A stretch of 64,000 nt of DNA. Origin: JAFGOG01 sp034429215. GTDB lineage: Bacteria; Chloroflexota; Anaerolineae; JAAYZQ01. The position numbers were made by a program, and so were the translations under genes. Shown here piece by piece: positions 50,975-59,238 of this stretch. The DNA lies in contig DAOUGI010000097.1 of NCBI GenBank assembly GCA_034429215.1, positions 98,619 to 162,618 on the forward strand, given 5' to 3'. The first letter of the stretch is position 1. Each line of letters starts with the position of its first letter. The notes below the pieces were generated by a model. It made no database searches. It was not told the origin of the DNA and was given only the letters and a program-made list of their open reading frames with translations.

Positions 50975-51003
50975 TTGCGTTTTTCGGACAATGATGGTAT
51001 TAT
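50975..51003 (+). promoter_or_regulatory. Promoter of the zinc-ribbon/TPR gene
   Basis: TTGCGT (50975-50980), 17 bp and TATTAT (50998-51003) preceded by TGG. The ATG at 51019 is only about 10 nt after the expected transcription start, so the leader is very short. Confidence 0.7.
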
Positions 51004-51018
51004 CCTGGCGAGCCGGCC

Positions 51019-52419
51019 ATGGAAGAGACTGATTTCAAGCAGTTGCTGCGAGATGGCATCACCGCCGCCCGTGCCGGACAGAAAGAACGGGCGCGAAATC
51101 TGTTGCTGCAGGTGATCGAGCAGAACGAACGAAGCGAGCCGGCCTGGTTGTGGCTGAGCGGGATCGTGGACGATCTGGAGGAACGGCGGATCTGCCTGGA
51201 GAATGTGCTGGCCATCAACCCCAACAATGCCGCCGCCCAGGCAGGCCTGCGTTTCCTGACCGGCAGCAACCAGTCCGCTGAAGGGTTCCCCGGCGGGGAT
51301 CTGCGTAATCTCCATCAGGAACCGGCCGCATTTGCCCCTCCCGAGCCATCTGCCCCGCAGCCGCTTGTGCCGGATGCATCTGCCGGCCTTGTGCCGGATG
51401 CATCTGCCGGCCCTGTGCCGGCGCCGGCGCCCAACATACAGCCTGATCTAACGCAGATCCCCCTCAGGGGACAGGCGGCACAGGCCCCAGCGCCCTCGAC
51501 CCCGCCCCGCCCTGCCCCGCCGGCCATAGAGTTCGATCCATTCGGCTGCCCGTATTGCGGCGGGTCGGTCAGCGGCGATGAGCCTCGCTGCGACAACTGC
51601 AACCGCCTGGTAGAGCTGCGCTATCGGAAACGAAGCGATGGGCAGTGGCTGGGCTGGCTGGCCATGTTTGTGGTTCTTCAGGGGATCGTGGGCGTAGGCG
51701 AGGCATACTTGGCATCCCGGCTGGCCGAAATCGGCCAACTGCCGGCCTGGCTGAACGAGTCACCGATCAAGTTCTTGATCGGACCGGCCTTCAGGCTGGC
51801 AAGCGTCGAACCCAACCTGGATCGCCTTGGACAAACCCTGGTCAGTATGAATGCCGCCCTGACTGTGCTGTGTGTGGCGCTGGCCCTGGGCATCGTCCTG
51901 CGCAACCGGGCCGCCTATTTTGCCACGCTCTTTGTGATGGGCTTGCTGGGTGTGACGGCGGTGGTGGGGTTGGTGGTCGGGTTCAGTGGGCCGCTGCCGG
52001 GCCTGATCCGGTTGGCCCTGGTTGCCTTCTGCCTCAAGTGGTTGATGGACGTCGCGCCTGCGTTCGAATGGATGACGCGGCGCTACAACCCCGACATAGA
52101 CCCCGACCTGCAGACAGACCTGGACTATTACGATCAGGGATCGCGCTATTGGGACATGGGCATGTGGGCCAAGGCCGCCGCCCACTGGCAGATAGCCGCC
52201 CGGCTGGCGCCGACAGAAGTAGAGTACCACACTGCCCTGGCCAAAGCTTATGTCAAATTGGACTATGTGGCGGCCGCCTTGGCCGAGGCTGACCGGGCGC
52301 TGGCGCAAGCGCCACAGGACGAGCAATTGCGCACCTTTCGCGACTCGCTGGCCAAGCTGGCCCTTTCGCAGAGTTCCTTCGGAGGATTCGAGAACCGGTC
52401 GGGCCAGGAGCATCCATGA
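51019..52419 (+). CDS. TPR / zinc-ribbon membrane protein
   Basis: The 466-residue protein has an N-terminal helical repeat common in Chloroflexota (ARAGQKERARNLLLQVIEQNE, PAWLWLSGIVDDLEERR, CLENVLAINPNN; residues about 1-80). A Pro/Ala linker with a duplicated LVPDASAG follows, then a four-Cys zinc ribbon (CPYCGG near residue 176, CDNCNR), about four membrane helices (about 215-350) and C-terminal TPR-like helices (about 370-450). It is probably a membrane scaffold; function unknown. It overlaps the HD gene by 4 bp. Confidence 0.75.
   Translation: MEETDFKQLLRDGITAARAGQKERARNLLLQVIEQNERSEPAWLWLSGIVDDLEERRICLENVLAINPNNAAAQAGLRFLTGSNQSAEGFPGGDLRNLHQEPAAFAPPEPSAPQPLVPDASAGLVPDASAGPVPAPAPNIQPDLTQIPLRGQAAQAPAPSTPPRPAPPAIEFDPFGCPYCGGSVSGDEPRCDNCNRLVELRYRKRSDGQWLGWLAMFVVLQGIVGVGEAYLASRLAEIGQLPAWLNESPIKFLIGPAFRLASVEPNLDRLGQTLVSMNAALTVLCVALALGIVLRNRAAYFATLFVMGLLGVTAVVGLVVGFSGPLPGLIRLALVAFCLKWLMDVAPAFEWMTRRYNPDIDPDLQTDLDYYDQGSRYWDMGMWAKAAAHWQIAARLAPTEVEYHTALAKAYVKLDYVAAALAEADRALAQAPQDEQLRTFRDSLAKLALSQSSFGGFENRSGQEHP
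51364..51411 (+). repeat. Perfect tandem pair of 24-bp coding repeats
   Basis: Two identical 24-bp units encode LVPDASAG within the linker of the zinc-ribbon/TPR protein. Confidence 0.95.
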
Positions 52420-53024
52420 TCACTATCGAAGAAGCCTATCGCCACTACCAGGGGGCCGAGGCCGTCCACGACTGGGGCCACGTCCTCCGAGTGCTGGCCC
52501 TGGCCGAGCGCATGGCCGATGCCGAGGGCGCCGACCTAGAGATCGTGCGCGCCGCCGCCCTGCTGCACGACATCGCTCGCACCGGTTCCCACCCGGATCA
52601 CGCCGCAGCCGGAGCGGACATCGCCCGCCGGCTGCTGGCCGGACACCCCCAGGAAAAGATCGAAGCAGTGGCCCATGCCATCGCCGCCCACCGTTTCCGC
52701 ACCGGCCCGGCGCCGCAGACGCTGGAGGCCAAGATCGTCCACGACGCCGACAAGCTGGACGCGATCGGCGCAGTGGGCGTGGCCCGGGCCTTTGCTTACG
52801 GAGGCCTGAACGGCCAGCGGCTGTGGGCCGAGGTGCCGTCCGGCTATGTCGAGAGCGATGCGACCCGGCACGAGCACACCCCAATCCACGAATACCAGAC
52901 CAAGTTGGCCAAGATCCGCGGCCGCCTGCTGACCGACAGCGGCCGGCGCCTGGCCGAGGAACGCCACGCCTTCATGGTCGCCTTTTTCGAGCGGCTGGAA
53001 ATGGAAGTGCGCGGTCTGATCTGA
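52416..53024 (+). CDS. HD-domain phosphohydrolase
   Basis: The 202-residue protein has the HD metal motifs in order: HDWGHVLRV (first His), ALLHDIAR (the HD doublet), HAIAAHRF and HDADKLDAIGAVG, as in YedJ/YpgQ-like phosphohydrolases. These act on nucleotides or other phosphate esters. It is coupled to the upstream gene by an ATGA overlap and followed 19 bp later by the FAD oxidoreductase, so transcription may continue into the corrinoid operon. Confidence 0.9.
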   Translation: MITIEEAYRHYQGAEAVHDWGHVLRVLALAERMADAEGADLEIVRAAALLHDIARTGSHPDHAAAGADIARRLLAGHPQEKIEAVAHAIAAHRFRTGPAPQTLEAKIVHDADKLDAIGAVGVARAFAYGGLNGQRLWAEVPSGYVESDATRHEHTPIHEYQTKLAKIRGRLLTDSGRRLAEERHAFMVAFFERLEMEVRGLI

Positions 53025-53043
53025 TAAGGAGATTAGGAGAACT

Positions 53044-54198
53044 ATGGCAGACTGGAAAAGCAGTGCAGCGGTTGCCATCATCGGCGGCGGGATCATGGGC
53101 GCCAGCACCGCCTATCACTTGGCCCGGCGCGGCTGCACCGACGTTGTCATCCTCGAACGGGACTTTCTGGCCCAGGCATCCACCGGCCTGAGCGCAGGCG
53201 GCATCCGCCAGCAGTTCTCCCATCCGGCAAACATCCGGCTGTCGCAGGAAGCGGTCCGTTTGTACGAGCGCTTTGAGGACGAGTTCGGCGTGGACATCAA
53301 CTTTCGCCAGGTCGGCTACCTCTTTCTGGCCCAAAGTGAGGCGACCTGGCAAGAGTTCTTGGCCAACGTCGAGATCCAACGGGCTCACAACGTCCCGGTG
53401 GAGGTGCTGACCCCCGACGAGATCAAGTATCGCTGGCCCTACGTTGTGGTAGACGACCTGCGCGGCGGAACCTTTGGGCCGAAAGACGGCTATGCCGATC
53501 CCTACTCGGTGGCCATGGCCTTTGCCGCCGCCGCCCGGCGGATGGGTGTGCGTATCGAGGAGCAGACCGGCGTGACCGGGCTGCTGGTCGAGGGCGGGCG
53601 GGTCGAGGGGGTGGCAACGACGCGAGGGCCGGTCTCGGCCCCGGTGGTGGTCAATGTGGCCGGGGCGTGGGGCGCCCAGGTGGCCAAGATGGCCGGCTTG
53701 GACCTGCCGGTGGTGCCCTACCGCCGCCAGGTGTTCATCACCAAGGCGTTCGATCCCATCCCCAAGCCGGTGCCGATGATCCTCGACATCGAGCCTGCCT
53801 TCTACTTCCGGGGCGAAGGGCCGGGCATTCTGATGGGCATGAGCGACCAGCAGGAACCGCCCAGTTTCAACACCAACGTCGATTACCACTTCCTAGAGCG
53901 GGTGATCGAGATGGCGGTGCGCCGGGCGCCGATCCTGGAAGAGGCCGAAATCCTGCGCGGATGGGGCGGGTTGTACGACATCACCCCCGACGACAACCCG
54001 ATCATCGGCCCCCTGCCGGGTGTCGAGGGTCTGTACTGCGCCATTGGTTTTTCGGGCCACGGCTTTCAGCAGGGGCCGACGGTCGGGCGTGTGTTGGCCG
54101 AGCTGATCCTGGACGGCCGGACCGATTTTGACCTGAGCCCCTTTGCCCACGACCGGTTTGACCGGGTCCAGGGAAAAGGTGAAACGAGGGTGGTATAA
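53044..54198 (+). CDS. FAD-dependent amine/amino-acid oxidoreductase (DAO family)
   Basis: The 384-residue flavoprotein has the dinucleotide motif IIGGGIMGASTAYHLARRG at residues about 13-31, GGIRQQFSHPANIRLSQEA, and the C-terminal GWGGLYDITPDDNPIIGPL plus FSGHGFQQGPTVGRVLAEL, as in sarcosine/dimethylglycine oxidase-like DAO proteins. It probably oxidises an N-methylated or secondary amine. It is first in the corrinoid cluster, followed after 1 bp by the OCD-like gene. Ribosome site AAGGAGA. Confidence 0.88.
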   Translation: MADWKSSAAVAIIGGGIMGASTAYHLARRGCTDVVILERDFLAQASTGLSAGGIRQQFSHPANIRLSQEAVRLYERFEDEFGVDINFRQVGYLFLAQSEATWQEFLANVEIQRAHNVPVEVLTPDEIKYRWPYVVVDDLRGGTFGPKDGYADPYSVAMAFAAAARRMGVRIEEQTGVTGLLVEGGRVEGVATTRGPVSAPVVVNVAGAWGAQVAKMAGLDLPVVPYRRQVFITKAFDPIPKPVPMILDIEPAFYFRGEGPGILMGMSDQQEPPSFNTNVDYHFLERVIEMAVRRAPILEEAEILRGWGGLYDITPDDNPIIGPLPGVEGLYCAIGFSGHGFQQGPTVGRVLAELILDGRTDFDLSPFAHDRFDRVQGKGETRVV

Positions 54199-54199
54199 G

Positions 54200-55192
54200 A
54201 TGAAGCTGCGAATCCTATGTGAGGCAGACGTCCATCAGGCGGTGACCATGGCCGAGGCGATCCAGGCCGTCCGCGAAGCCTATGTCCAGCTTTCGACGGG
54301 CCAGGCGGTCGTGCCGCTGCGGACGCCGGTGCCGGTTGACAAACGAGAGGGTGTGACGTTTTTCATGCCGGCCTACCTGACGGCCAGCGATGCGCTGGGG
54401 GCCAAAATCGTATCGGTCTTTCCCGGCAACCTGCAGCGGGGCCTGCCTACCATCCACGCCGTGGTGGTGGTCGTCGACGCCGAGACAGGCCGCCCAACGG
54501 CAATGATGGACGGCACCTATCTGACGGCGCTGCGCACCGGCGCGGCATCGGGTGTGGCCACTGATCTGCTGGCCCGACCCGACGCCCGCGTGGCGGCCAT
54601 TTTCGGCGCCGGCGCCCAGGCTCGTACCCAGTTGGAAGCGGTGTGCACCGTGCGCCCCATCGATACGGTGTGGGTGTTTGACCCGGTACCCGGTGCCGCG
54701 GCAGCCTACGTAGCCGAGATGAGGATGCGCAGCCGGCCCATTCCCCACGGCCTGCGGGTGGCCAAATCGCCTGCCCAGGCGGTGAGCCAGGCCGACGTGA
54801 TCTGCACGGCTACGACCGCCCGGACGCCGGTGTTCGACGACGCCGACCTGAAACCCGGCGTTCACATCAACGGCATCGGCTCCTACACACCCCAGATGCA
54901 GGAGGTGCCGGCCGCTACCGTGGCGCGGGCCAAGGTGGTCGTCGATTCGCGCTCGGCCAGCCTGGCCGAAGCCGGGGACCTGCTCATCCCCCTGAACGAC
55001 GGCACCATCGGCCTGGAGCAGATCCACGGCGAGATCGGCGAGGTCGCCGCCGGCCAGATCCCGGGCCGCCAGTCGAACGGTGAGATTACCTTCTTTAAAT
55101 CGGTTGGCGTGGCGGTGCAGGACGTCGCCGTGGCCAGCCTCATCCTGCGCCGGGCAGCCGAGCTGGGCCTGGGCGTAGAAGTCGATCTGTGA
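54200..55192 (+). CDS. Ornithine cyclodeaminase / mu-crystallin family protein
   Basis: The 330-residue protein has the family pattern: VPLRTPVPV, GAKIVSVFPGN, GTYLTALRTGAASGVATDLLARPDA and the Rossmann FGAGAQARTQLEAV, followed by ADVICTATTA and HINGIGSYTPQMQEV. Members act as cyclodeaminases, alanine or ketimine reductases with NAD(P)(H). In this operon an imine or N-methyl amino acid substrate is the natural guess. The start at 54200 lies 1 bp after the DAO stop; a longer in-frame reading overlaps that gene. Confidence 0.88.
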   Translation: MKLRILCEADVHQAVTMAEAIQAVREAYVQLSTGQAVVPLRTPVPVDKREGVTFFMPAYLTASDALGAKIVSVFPGNLQRGLPTIHAVVVVVDAETGRPTAMMDGTYLTALRTGAASGVATDLLARPDARVAAIFGAGAQARTQLEAVCTVRPIDTVWVFDPVPGAAAAYVAEMRMRSRPIPHGLRVAKSPAQAVSQADVICTATTARTPVFDDADLKPGVHINGIGSYTPQMQEVPAATVARAKVVVDSRSASLAEAGDLLIPLNDGTIGLEQIHGEIGEVAAGQIPGRQSNGEITFFKSVGVAVQDVAVASLILRRAAELGLGVEVDL

Positions 55193-55199
55193 GGGTTCT

Positions 55200-56060
55200 G
55201 TGGAAACTAGATTGAAAGGAACGGGCAAGCCGGTGATCATCGCCGACGGGCGGCCGACGGCTGTCCTTGGCGAGCGGATCAACCCTACCGGCAAGAAAAA
55301 GCTGGCCGCCGCCTTGTCGGCGGGCGACCTGGAGATCGTCCGCCAGGAGGCGCTGGCCCAGGTGGCGGCCGGGGCCGACCTGTTGGACGTGAACGTCGGC
55401 GCGGCCGGTGTGGACGAGGTCAGCCTGCTGCCCCGCGCGGTCAGGCTGGTGATGGACACGGTCAGCGTGCCGGTCGTCATCGACACGCCGGACGGACAAG
55501 CTCTGGCGGCAGCATTGGCCGCGCACAAGGACCTGAACCCCGATGGAAAGCCACTCGTGAACTCGGTCAACGGCGAAGAGGCCAGCCTGGACCGGGTGTT
55601 GCCGTTGGTGGCAGAGTATGGCGCGGCGGTTATTGGGCTGTGCATGGACGCGCAGGGCATCCCGGCGACGCCGGAACTGCGGTTGGCCGTGGCCGCCAAG
55701 ATCGTCGAGCGGGCCGAGGCGCTTGGCATCCCGCGACAGGATGTGATGATCGACTGCCTGGCGATGACCGTGGGAGCCGACACCCAGGCTGCCCGCACGA
55801 CGCTGGAGACCATCCGCCTGGTCAAGGCAGAGCTGGGGGTGCTTATAGCCCTGGGAGCCAGTAACGTCTCGTTTGGGCTGCCAGAGCGCGAGGTACTCAA
55901 CGGCGCATTTTTGGCCATGGCCATCGCCGCCGGCCTGAACTGCGCCATCGTGGACGCGGCCAAGGTGCGGCCCTTTATCCTGGCCGCCGACCTGGTGCTT
56001 GGCCGCGACGACTATGCCATGCGCTACATCAAGGCCTTCCGGCAGCGGTCAAAGGCCTGA
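55200..56060 (+). CDS. Methyltetrahydrofolate:corrinoid methyltransferase (pterin-binding)
   Basis: The 286-residue protein is a pterin-binding (DHPS-fold) methyltransferase like AcsE, MtgA and MtvA. It has ILE-type entry VLGERINPTGKKKLA, GADLLDVNVGAAG, VVIDTPDGQALAAAL, LVNSVNGEEA and GASNVSFGLPEREVLN, whose Asn/Ser residues contact the pterin. It should move a methyl group between the corrinoid protein encoded next door and tetrahydrofolate. GTG start 7 bp after the OCD stop, with GAGGG as ribosome site. Confidence 0.92.
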   Translation: METRLKGTGKPVIIADGRPTAVLGERINPTGKKKLAAALSAGDLEIVRQEALAQVAAGADLLDVNVGAAGVDEVSLLPRAVRLVMDTVSVPVVIDTPDGQALAAALAAHKDLNPDGKPLVNSVNGEEASLDRVLPLVAEYGAAVIGLCMDAQGIPATPELRLAVAAKIVERAEALGIPRQDVMIDCLAMTVGADTQAARTTLETIRLVKAELGVLIALGASNVSFGLPEREVLNGAFLAMAIAAGLNCAIVDAAKVRPFILAADLVLGRDDYAMRYIKAFRQRSKA

Positions 56061-56083
56061 TGGCAACCGTTCAAGGAGATATC

Positions 56084-56725
56084 ATGGGCACGATAACCGA
56101 GCAGTTGGCAGCCGCCGTCCTGGAAGGCGATTGCGACAAGATCCCCCACCTGATCCGGCAGGGGCTAGATCAAGGGCTGGCGCCCAAAGAGATCCTGGAC
56201 AACGGCCTGGTCGCCGGCATGGACGAGGTGGGCAGCCTGTTCAAGTGCGGCGAGATCTTTGTCCCCGAGGTGTTGACGTCAGCCGACGCGATGCAGGCCG
56301 GGCTGCAGGTGCTGCGCCCGCACCTGATAGCCAGCGGCGCCAAGCTGATCGGCAAGATCGTCATCGCCACGGTCAAGGGGGACCTGCACGACATCGGCAA
56401 GAACCTGGTGGCGATGATGTGCGAAGGCGCCGGTTTCGAGGTGATCGACCTGGGGTTCGACGTCGACCCGGCCCAGTTCGTCCAGGCGGTCAAAGAGCAC
56501 CGGCCCGACATCGTCGGCATGTCGGCTCTGCTGACGACGACGATGCGGGCCATGTCCATGACCATTCAGGCCCTCCAGGAAGCCGGCCTGCGTGACACGG
56601 TTAAAGTCATGGTCGGCGGGGCGCCTGTAGATGCCACTTTTGCCCAGCGGATCGGCGCCGACGGCTATGGCTCAAATGCCCCAAACGCCGTCGAATTGGC
56701 CAAGAGCCTCGTCGGCGCTGCTTGA
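56084..56725 (+). CDS. Corrinoid (B12-binding) methyl-carrier protein
   Basis: The 213-residue protein matches the MtbC/MttC/MtmC corrinoid proteins. It has an N-terminal helical cap (VLEGDCDKIPHLIRQGLDQG, GMDEVGSLFKCGEIFVPEVL) and then the cobalamin-binding DLHDIGKNLV with the lower-ligand His102, plus GADGYGSNAPNAVEL at the end. It carries the methyl group between substrate-specific methyltransferase and folate enzyme. The start at 56084 follows AAGGAGATATC; an ATG 24 bp upstream lacks a site. Confidence 0.94.
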   Translation: MGTITEQLAAAVLEGDCDKIPHLIRQGLDQGLAPKEILDNGLVAGMDEVGSLFKCGEIFVPEVLTSADAMQAGLQVLRPHLIASGAKLIGKIVIATVKGDLHDIGKNLVAMMCEGAGFEVIDLGFDVDPAQFVQAVKEHRPDIVGMSALLTTTMRAMSMTIQALQEAGLRDTVKVMVGGAPVDATFAQRIGADGYGSNAPNAVELAKSLVGAA

Positions 56726-56784
56726 ACGAGCCTTCCAGGGCCTGATCCAGAGCCGCACGCCAGGGCTGCCACAAGGAGGTGACC

Positions 56785-57552
56785 GTGGATTCCGAGGAAT
56801 TGGCGCAAGCCATCATTGCCACCATCCGCAGCCAGGTGGCCCAAGCCGGCGCCGCCACCGGCTACCGGGAGCCGCTGGTCCGCTTTGTCGCCGCCGACGA
56901 TCCGCGCTTTCTCGATCTGCGCCGGGTCGTCGATCCGAGCCACATGCTGCCTCACGATCTGCTTCCCGGCGCCCGGTCGGTCGTCGCTTTCTTCCTGCCC
57001 TTTGCCCGGTGGGTGGTCGAGGCCAACGCCCGACACCGGGAGCAGGTCGCGCCGGAATGGGCCACGGCCTATGTCGAGACCAACGACCTGATCGGGCGGA
57101 TCAACGCCCGTTTGATCGAATCGCTGGCCGAGCATGGGATCAGGGCCGCCGCCCAGCCCGCCACCCACAATTTTGACCCGGTCACCCTGATCAGCCGCTG
57201 GGCGCACAAGAGCGTGGCGGTCATTGCCGGGCTGGGCAGCTTTGGCCTGCACCAGATGGTCATCACCGACGCCGGCTGCGCCGGCCGGTTCGGCAGCCTG
57301 GTGCTGGATGCCGACCTGCCGGCCACGCCTTTCGAGCCCAAGGAGCGGTGCCTCTACTTCCACGACGGCAGTTGCCTGGAGTGCGTGCAGCACTGCCCGG
57401 TCGGCGCGCTCGACGCCGGCAGGCCGTTGGACAAGCATCTCTGCCGCCATCACCAAAAGACCGTGATGCAGAAATATGGAATCGTAAACCCGGCCGACGT
57501 GTGCGGCAAGTGCGCCATCGGCCCGTGCTCGTTCGAATCGGCGGTTGCTTGA
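56785..57552 (+). CDS. QueG-like double [4Fe-4S] protein of the corrinoid operon
   Basis: The 255-residue protein resembles the soluble Fe-S module of epoxyqueuosine reductase-like proteins: CLYFHDGSCLECVQHCPVGAL (first cluster) and a second Cys set ending CGKCAIGPCS. These relatives bind a corrinoid and two Fe-S clusters, and homologs occur next to corrinoid methyltransferases. A role in reducing the corrinoid protein is likely, together with the ASKHA activator whose gene overlaps by 1 bp. GTG start at 56785 after AAGGAGGTGACC. Confidence 0.8.
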   Translation: MDSEELAQAIIATIRSQVAQAGAATGYREPLVRFVAADDPRFLDLRRVVDPSHMLPHDLLPGARSVVAFFLPFARWVVEANARHREQVAPEWATAYVETNDLIGRINARLIESLAEHGIRAAAQPATHNFDPVTLISRWAHKSVAVIAGLGSFGLHQMVITDAGCAGRFGSLVLDADLPATPFEPKERCLYFHDGSCLECVQHCPVGALDAGRPLDKHLCRHHQKTVMQKYGIVNPADVCGKCAIGPCSFESAVA

Positions 57553-59192
57553 TGAAGGTTACAGTCAGCTATGGCACCGACGTGCGGTCGGTGGATGTGG
57601 AGGAGGGCTCGACGTTGGGGGCCGCGATCGTCGCCACGGGTCTGCCACTGGAGCAGCCGTGCGCCGGGCGAGGGACGTGCCACAAGTGCAAGGTCATTGT
57701 CCAAAAAGACCCCAAGGGCTCTCCCAAACCCTTAGGGTCTTTCGACGACAAGGAGATGGAAGGGCTGACCGAGGCCGAGCGGGCTGCCGGCTACCGGCTG
57801 GCCTGCCGCGCCCTGGTGCGGGGCGACGCCACGGTGACACTGGCCCCCATCGTCGTCTTTTCCAACAAGATCTTTCGCGCCTGCGACGAGTACAGGCAGC
57901 CGGACGTGCCGTTGGGGCTGGCCATCGACCTGGGGAGCACCACGGTGGCCGCCTTTGTGACCACGCTCGACCAAGGCCAGGTCTGCCTGGGCGCCGCAGC
58001 ACTCAACCAGCAGACCGCATTTGGCGCCGACGTCATCTCGCGCATGGCGGCAGCCCTGCAGGGCCCCGAGACGGCAGCCAGGCTGTCGATGCTGGCCCAG
58101 TCGTCTATCGTGCAGGCCATCGACGCCCTCAAGCTGTCACCCCGGATCAAGGAGCGGATCCAGAAGGTGACGATCGTCGGCAACTGCGTCATGCACCACC
58201 TGCTGCTGCGCTCTCCGGTGGACACCCTGGCCGAGCTGCCCTTCCAGCCGCACAGTCTGGACGCCATTCGCGACGCCGGCACCCGGTTCGGCGATACCTT
58301 CCCCCACCAGGCCAGGGTCGCCCTACCGCCGCTGATCGGCGGTTTCGTCGGCTCCGACGCGCTGGCCTGCCTGGCCTATTACGGTTTTGATCGCGCCGCC
58401 GGCCCGATGGCTGCCATCGACCTGGGCACCAACGGCGAGGTGATGGTCACCGACGGCCGGCGCATCGTGGTCGCCTCGACAGCCGCCGGGCCGGCCTTTG
58501 AGGGGGTGAACATCTCGTGCGGCACGCGGGCCGTCGACGGGGCCATTGTCGGGGTCAAGGCCGACACAGATGACGGCAGCTTTAGCCTGACCACCATCGG
58601 CGACCGGCCGCCGGTGGGGCTGACCGGGTCGGGGCTGCTCGACCTTATCCGCGAGCTGCGCCGCGCCGGCATGGTGGACCGCACCGGCCGCTTTGCCAGG
58701 GAGCACCCGGTGTTCGGCCACCGCCTCAGCCAGGATCAGCGCGGGGTGCGGCGGCTGTTGATCACCGACCAGGCGGTGGACCTGCGGGGAGTTGAATCGG
58801 TCGAGGAAGCGCCGCGCGTCCCGCTGTACCTGACCCAGCACGACATCCGCGAGCTGCAAAAGGCGAAAGGGGCGATCCGCACCGCGGTCGAGATCCTGCT
58901 GGCCCGTCTGAACCTTACGCCCGGCGACCTGCGCCGCCTGATCCTGACCGGCTCGTTCGGCAGCCAACTAAGCGTCGAGGCGGTCGTGGGGTTGGGCATG
59001 GTCCCGCCGCTGGGCCTGAACGTCGTCGAGCCGTCGGCCAACGGCGCCGGCCTGGGCGCGGCGCTTTTTCTAGACGACGACGAGTTTTCCCGCGGCGAGC
59101 GGATCGCCGCCCAGGCAGAACAGGTGGACCTGGACACGGATCCAGATTTTAACAAGCGTTTCATCGAAGCGATGGACTTGCCGGGCGGATAA
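57552..59192 (+). CDS. Reductive activator of corrinoid proteins (2Fe-2S plus ASKHA/DUF4445)
   Basis: The 546-residue protein begins with a ferredoxin-like [2Fe-2S] domain (CAGRGTCHKCKV: C-x5-C-x2-C, with a fourth Cys in RLACRAL). A linker follows, then an ASKHA ATPase of DUF4445 type: LAIDLGSTTVAAFV, AAIDLGTNGEVMV, GLTGSGLLDLIREL and LTGSFGSQLSVEAV. These proteins (RACo/RamA-like) use ATP to reactivate oxidised Co(II) corrinoid proteins, exactly what the neighbouring corrinoid protein needs. The start at 57552 (TGATG overlap) is preferred to an internal frame opening at 57348. Confidence 0.93.
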   Translation: MKVTVSYGTDVRSVDVEEGSTLGAAIVATGLPLEQPCAGRGTCHKCKVIVQKDPKGSPKPLGSFDDKEMEGLTEAERAAGYRLACRALVRGDATVTLAPIVVFSNKIFRACDEYRQPDVPLGLAIDLGSTTVAAFVTTLDQGQVCLGAAALNQQTAFGADVISRMAAALQGPETAARLSMLAQSSIVQAIDALKLSPRIKERIQKVTIVGNCVMHHLLLRSPVDTLAELPFQPHSLDAIRDAGTRFGDTFPHQARVALPPLIGGFVGSDALACLAYYGFDRAAGPMAAIDLGTNGEVMVTDGRRIVVASTAAGPAFEGVNISCGTRAVDGAIVGVKADTDDGSFSLTTIGDRPPVGLTGSGLLDLIRELRRAGMVDRTGRFAREHPVFGHRLSQDQRGVRRLLITDQAVDLRGVESVEEAPRVPLYLTQHDIRELQKAKGAIRTAVEILLARLNLTPGDLRRLILTGSFGSQLSVEAVVGLGMVPPLGLNVVEPSANGAGLGAALFLDDDEFSRGERIAAQAEQVDLDTDPDFNKRFIEAMDLPGG

Positions 59193-59238
59193 TCCCCCGG
59201 CACGAGTATCTTCACAACCATCTAGGAGGTAACGTTCG

